A DNA stretch of 9,353 bases, from the NCBI GenBank assembly GCA_003222935.1, contig QHXL01000106.1, positions 1 to 9,353 of the forward strand. Direction: 5' to 3'. Positions 6,762-9,353 of the stretch are shown here, one piece after another (positions within the stretch are counted from its first letter, which is position 1; every line of letters starts with the position of its first letter). The position numbers were made by a program, and so were the translations under genes. A model generated the notes under the pieces. The model was not told where the DNA came from and made no database searches. It saw nothing but the letters and a program-made list of their open reading frames with translations. The DNA comes from Acidobacteriota bacterium (GTDB lineage Bacteria; Acidobacteriota; Blastocatellia; Pyrinomonadales; Pyrinomonadaceae).

Positions 6762-7988
6762 TTAAGCTTTTTCCATTGAAGCTTTAAGTTCGAACTTCGG
6801 TTCAGCCGGCTGACGTTTCAGGAACGTACTCCAGAACGCGCGGCGAGGCTTGGGATCTTCCAACGGAAGAACACCCGCAGAAAGTGTTTGGGCGATGCGT
6901 CGAATTTCGAGCGCAATCTTTGAGGTTGGATCGGATTGCACTAGAGGTGTGCCCAGGTTTATCGAGTTAACCGCAGTTTGGTAATCACTCGGCACAAACC
7001 CCACCACTGGTTCGCCAAGAAACTTCTCGACCTGCCGCAGATCGAGATCGATCTGTTTACTCCAACGATTGACGACAATGCGGATCTTCTTTCGCGGGTA
7101 ACCAAGCCGATCAAAAATCTCGAGTGCCCGTTGAGTACTCCTGATTGCAGGGATATCGAGTGTCAGCACAAGGACTATTTCATCAGACTGGTCCAGGGCA
7201 GCGAGGGTGATCGAGTCAAACGTATGCTGCGGGTCGAGTACCACATAATCAAACGATTCGCGCAGGCGTTGTAAAACCTCAAATACGTGTTGCGGCTCGA
7301 TCTCGTCCGCCGAGTCTGCCGATTTTGGTGCTGCGAGGAGTGAAAGTTGAGAGGAATATGGGGTGACGAGTGTATTAATTAAAGCATCATCAAGCCTCGC
7401 TCTCTTCTCCACCACGTCAGCGATCGAATACTTCGGATCAACTCCAAGGAAGAGCGGTAGATCGCCGGCCTGCAGGTTCAGATCGATCAGTATCGAACGA
7501 TTTGCGACGCACGCTGCGAGGTTGGTAGCGATGAACGAAGTGCCACAGCCACCTTTGCTGGAAAATACTGCGACCATGCGGCCTTTTTTCTTTGGTGTCT
7601 CAACTTGAGCGTTGCAATAGTCGGAGATCCGGTCCAATACAGTTCGAAGTTCATCAACGCTGATCGGGATACGAAGAAACTCGCGCGCGCCCGCACGCAG
7701 ACTCCGCAAGATCAGGTCTGGCGAAGCGTCGGCTGCGGCTGAAATGATCGCAGTCTTCGGACACTCCTTATTAAGACGCTGAATGAAGTTCACAGCTGTT
7801 TCGGGATTTGGACCCAGCGCGATGATGGCAGCATTTGGCTTAAGGCGTACGATCTCCTCGTACAGCTGATCAGGATCGTTACCACCTGCGAGCAGTTGCA
7901 CGCGACCTTCAGCAGACAACGCCTTGCGAATGTCTTTGAAGTTATCGAGTCCCGTGCTGAGTACTACGAATGTGATTGGTTGCGTCAT
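6762..7988 (-). CDS. cpaE: CpaE/TadZ, Tad pilus localisation protein (atypical receiver plus MinD/ParA-like ATPase)
   Basis: This is a 408-residue protein. I chose ATG 7988 because GAGGA lies 7 nt upstream; the longer in-frame reading would need a TTG at 8045 and adds a non-conserved 19 residues. Residues 5-125 resemble a response-regulator receiver, but the usual phospho-acceptor Asp is not seen (PNAAIIALGP, 51-60), so it is an atypical receiver as in other TadZ/CpaE proteins. Residues 137-370 are a MinD/ParA-like domain: deviant Walker A SSKGGCGTS (143-151), Walker B YVVLD (248-252) and VVNRW (305-309). The P-loop lysine expected before the final Thr/Ser is a Thr (T150). Known family members sit at the inner membrane, often at a pole, and position the pilus machine. 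It lies 229 nt after the second tadE and 34 nt before cpaF. The C-terminal tail is basic and probably disordered. Confidence 0.92.
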   Translation of the reverse strand: MTQPITFVVLSTGLDNFKDIRKALSAEGRVQLLAGGNDPDQLYEEIVRLKPNAAIIALGPNPETAVNFIQRLNKECPKTAIISAAADASPDLILRSLRAGAREFLRIPISVDELRTVLDRISDYCNAQVETPKKKGRMVAVFSSKGGCGTSFIATNLAACVANRSILIDLNLQAGDLPLFLGVDPKYSIADVVEKRARLDDALINTLVTPYSSQLSLLAAPKSADSADEIEPQHVFEVLQRLRESFDYVVLDPQHTFDSITLAALDQSDEIVLVLTLDIPAIRSTQRALEIFDRLGYPRKKIRIVVNRWSKQIDLDLRQVEKFLGEPVVGFVPSDYQTAVNSINLGTPLVQSDPTSKIALEIRRIAQTLSAGVLPLEDPKPRRAFWSTFLKRQPAEPKFELKASMEKA

Positions 7989-8000
7989 CCTCTGTCCTCG
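7989..8000 (-). promoter_or_regulatory. Ribosome-binding site that fixes the cpaE start
   Basis: The minus strand reads GAGGACAGAGG directly before ATG 7988, with GAGG 7 nt from the start codon. This selects the 408-residue product over a TTG-initiated 427-residue reading from 8045. Confidence 0.7.
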
Positions 8001-8217
8001 ATCGTTTTTTTCGAGCCCCACTGCCGGCGGTCGCTTCTCTCTCAATCTGGAATGATGCTGCAGAATTCAAGGGGGATAGCTGTAGGTGCATCGCTCGTAG
8101 CGACACTCAATAGGCAGGCCTGTGCAGTGGGCCGCCTGGCAGTGAGACAACGAATTGAAACTGTTGATTCTTCTGAACACACAGTTGAAGTCGAGCTCCT
8201 TATGAATTCGGGAGAAA
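7989..8217 (-). other. 229-nt gap between the second tadE and cpaE, possible internal promoter region
   Basis: This is the longest non-coding stretch of the window. I see no convincing -35/-10 pair and no intrinsic terminator (no GC stem followed by a U run in the direction of transcription). It contains a small palindrome, TCGCT-CGT-AGCGA (8091-8103), a 7-base A run on the transcribed strand near 8004-8010, and an AAGGAG just after the tadE stop that has no well-spaced long reading frame behind it. Because all other junctions except tadB-tadC are tight, an internal promoter or an mRNA processing site is plausible, but this is inference from spacing. Confidence 0.35.
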
Positions 8218-8664
8218 CTACTTGTTTGCCGGTATCCAGCCCACGCTTTCACCTGTCAGCGTAGTAGTGGAGGCCGGCATTTGAATGCTGGTGCTAACTA
8301 GCGGAACGACAAATTGAAACTGGTAGTCGGTAATTGACACCGAGACCGTTCCTTTGTTTAGTGCAAAATTCGAATACACCACGTTTACATTGCTGGTGCT
8401 CAGATTCGGAACCAGCGGCTGTCCACCTCCGGCCGGATCCCCATAGACGACTACGTTCTTAACCTGGGCGACATCATTAGCTGAATGAACAGTCGCGTAA
8501 CGTGCACCACGTCGTGCCGCATCAGAAAGAGCGTTGTGAACCCACAGTGCTCGGCCAAACTCGATAACCGCGAACATGCTCGTGAGAAAGACCGTTGCTG
8601 CTATAGCAAACTCCACAAGCGTAGCGCCCCGAATATCAGATCTATTTCTTTTGGTTTTGTTCAT
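8218..8664 (-). CDS. TadE-like minor pseudopilin (second of a tandem pair)
   Basis: This is a 148-residue protein with a short basic leader (MNKTKRNRSDIRG) followed by a TadE-type prepilin sequence. Cleavage is expected after Gly13, giving mature ATLVEF with Glu at +5, and residues about 16-38 form the hydrophobic helix (AIAATVFLTSMFAVIEFGRA). The downstream LSDAARRGARYATVH segment is typical of TadE/TadF/TadG proteins. The rest is a small beta-rich extracytoplasmic domain with VVVYGDPAGGG and LSTSNVNVVY. These pseudopilins are processed by a TadV/CpaA peptidase and are needed for pilus assembly in known Tad systems. It starts 9 nt after the first tadE, whose TAG stop overlaps the AGGT ribosome-binding site (7 nt spacing). 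A 229-nt gap follows. Confidence 0.9.
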   Translation of the reverse strand: MNKTKRNRSDIRGATLVEFAIAATVFLTSMFAVIEFGRALWVHNALSDAARRGARYATVHSANDVAQVKNVVVYGDPAGGGQPLVPNLSTSNVNVVYSNFALNKGTVSVSITDYQFQFVVPLVSTSIQMPASTTTLTGESVGWIPANK

Positions 8665-8673
8665 GTTTGTTAC

Positions 8674-9192
8674 CTACTCAATGGGCGGGGGTTGAGTTAA
8701 CAGATAACGCATGGTCACGCTGGGTTTTACATCGACGTTGAGGGAAAGCCCCGGTGTCTTGGTGAGCAACCCCAAATCGAAGATAGGCTCGTGCTTGTAG
8801 CCAGTTACTTCAACTTTTATTAGCTGAGGTAACACCGAAGTTCCGCCTGTCCGAGTGATCACAATGTTCGAGGTACTTAAGCCCGTTAAGAGTGGTGACC
8901 CGGTGCCGGTGGGATTTCCATAAACAACGATATTTTTGGCGATAGCATCTTCACTGGTCTTCACTTGCGCGGTAATCAAATAACGAGTTCCCACGCGGGC
9001 CGCTTTTGCCAGAGTTGTGTACTCGTAAAAGAACCTTCCAAATTCGGCAGTGGCTCCGAACAAGAGCAGGAAGATTGGTAAAACTATCGCCGCTTCCACC
9101 AACTGGATTCCGCGCTCATCGTTTCGAAAGCGATGAAACTGAAGTCGGTTCCACCTGAGCCGGATTCGAATTTTTCGAATTCTTGCATGCAT
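8674..9192 (-). CDS. TadE-like minor pseudopilin (first of a tandem pair)
   Basis: This is a 172-residue protein with a long, very basic leader (residues 1-27, many Arg/Lys). The prepilin-like site is ERG28 followed by IQLVEAA, placing Glu33 at +5, and the hydrophobic helix covers about 31-53 (LVEAAIVLPIFLLLFGATAEF). Then come the TadE-type TLAKAARVGTRYLI and a small extracytoplasmic domain with NIVVYGNPTGTG and LSTSNIVITR. The last two motifs closely match the neighbouring TadE, so the pair arose by duplication or both carry the same domain. The protein ends in a Pro-rich LTQPPPIE. It starts 8 nt after the TadG-like gene, whose TAG stop overlaps its AGGT site. The long leader is unusual next to the 13-residue one of its neighbour, but no better internal start is visible. 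Confidence 0.9.
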   Translation of the reverse strand: MHARIRKIRIRLRWNRLQFHRFRNDERGIQLVEAAIVLPIFLLLFGATAEFGRFFYEYTTLAKAARVGTRYLITAQVKTSEDAIAKNIVVYGNPTGTGSPLLTGLSTSNIVITRTGGTSVLPQLIKVEVTGYKHEPIFDLGLLTKTPGLSLNVDVKPSVTMRYLLTQPPPIE

Positions 9193-9200
9193 GATTGGAC

Positions 9201-9353
9201 CTACTTGTACAGAACGGGAACTGCCATCTTGTTGTTGATTGGACCAGCACCCGGATCATAGCTGCTGTTACCTGCGAAGAATGTGTCAGTAACGTACTCC
9301 GCCTGGAGTTCACCGCCGTTACCGCCACCGACCGAGGTCTGCAAAAAGAAAAC
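9201..9353 (-). CDS. C-terminal end of a probable TadG-like pilus assembly protein (5' part outside window)
   Basis: The last 50 codons of a minus-strand gene enter from the right edge and end in TAG at 9203-9201. The visible end is Gly/Asn-rich (SVGGGNGG), then LQAEYVTDTFFAGNSSYDPG (residues 16-35 of the fragment) and MAVPVLYK at the terminus. The composition fits an extracytoplasmic beta-rich domain. No family motif can be seen, so the TadG call rests on position directly upstream of two TadE genes, where a TadG-like or von Willebrand-type protein is common. The next start codon lies 8 nt downstream. That the frame is coding is well supported by the junction; the family is a guess. Confidence 0.65.
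   Translation of the reverse strand, partial: VFFLQTSVGGGNGGELQAEYVTDTFFAGNSSYDPGAGPINNKMAVPVLYK

Noticed and set aside
6786..6797. A 12-bp palindrome, AAGTTCGAACTT, near the cpaE 3' end
   Set aside because: It is coding (C-terminal FELK segment), short, and not followed by a U run, so it is neither a terminator nor a clear operator.
8067..8252. A 61-codon minus-strand reading frame across the gap before cpaE
   Set aside because: It overlaps the end of the second tadE in another frame, has Cys/Ser/His-rich composition, lacks a pilin-like or membrane signature, and has no good ribosome-binding site at its start. A GTG-started frame after the AAGGAG in the gap gives about 45 residues, with poor spacing and no recognisable features.

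Overview
The window is one nearly continuous minus-strand operon for a Tad/Flp-type (tight adherence) type IVc pilus, read from the right edge to the left. The organism is probably a Gram-negative-like bacterium of moderate GC content. The set of parts (two TadE-like pseudopilins, CpaE/TadZ, CpaF/TadA, TadB, TadC, an anchored TPR protein, an accessory AAA+ ATPase and a lytic transglycosylase) resembles Acidobacteriota of the Blastocatellia/Pyrinomonadales type. That placement comes from recalled family resemblance and could not be tested here.

Layout in the direction of transcription: the C-terminal end of a probable TadG-like protein (9353-9201, 5' part outside the window); two tandem TadE-like minor pseudopilins (9192-8674 and 8664-8218); a 229-nt gap; cpaE/tadZ (7988-6762); cpaF/tadA, the pilus motor ATPase (6727-5399); tadB (5392-4424); a 121-nt gap filled by an unusual heptamer-based inverted-repeat element; tadC (4302-3367); a membrane-anchored TPR protein (3351-2377) in the place of TadD; an AAA+ ATPase with a probable N-terminal winged helix (2357-1011); and a secreted SLT-family lytic transglycosylase (986 to beyond position 1, 3' end outside the window).

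How the parts fit together: CpaE/TadZ would mark the assembly site at the inner membrane. CpaF powers subunit extrusion through the TadB/TadC platform. The TadE/TadG proteins would prime or modify the fibre, the TPR protein would serve as an assembly or pilotin-like factor, and the transglycosylase would open the peptidoglycan for the machine. The AAA+ ATPase is not part of the classical Tad set. The major pilin (flp), prepilin peptidase (tadV/cpaA), rcpC/cpaB and the secretin rcpA/cpaC are not in the window and should lie upstream or elsewhere.

Most gene junctions are tight (6-34 nt), and in several the stop codon of one gene overlaps the ribosome-binding site of the next. The two exceptions are the gaps before cpaE and before tadC. 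The tadB-tadC gap is the most unusual stretch of non-coding DNA here. I see no RNA genes, CRISPR array, integrase or transposase. The window is best described as a Tad pilus operon with some accessory features, not a clearly new system.
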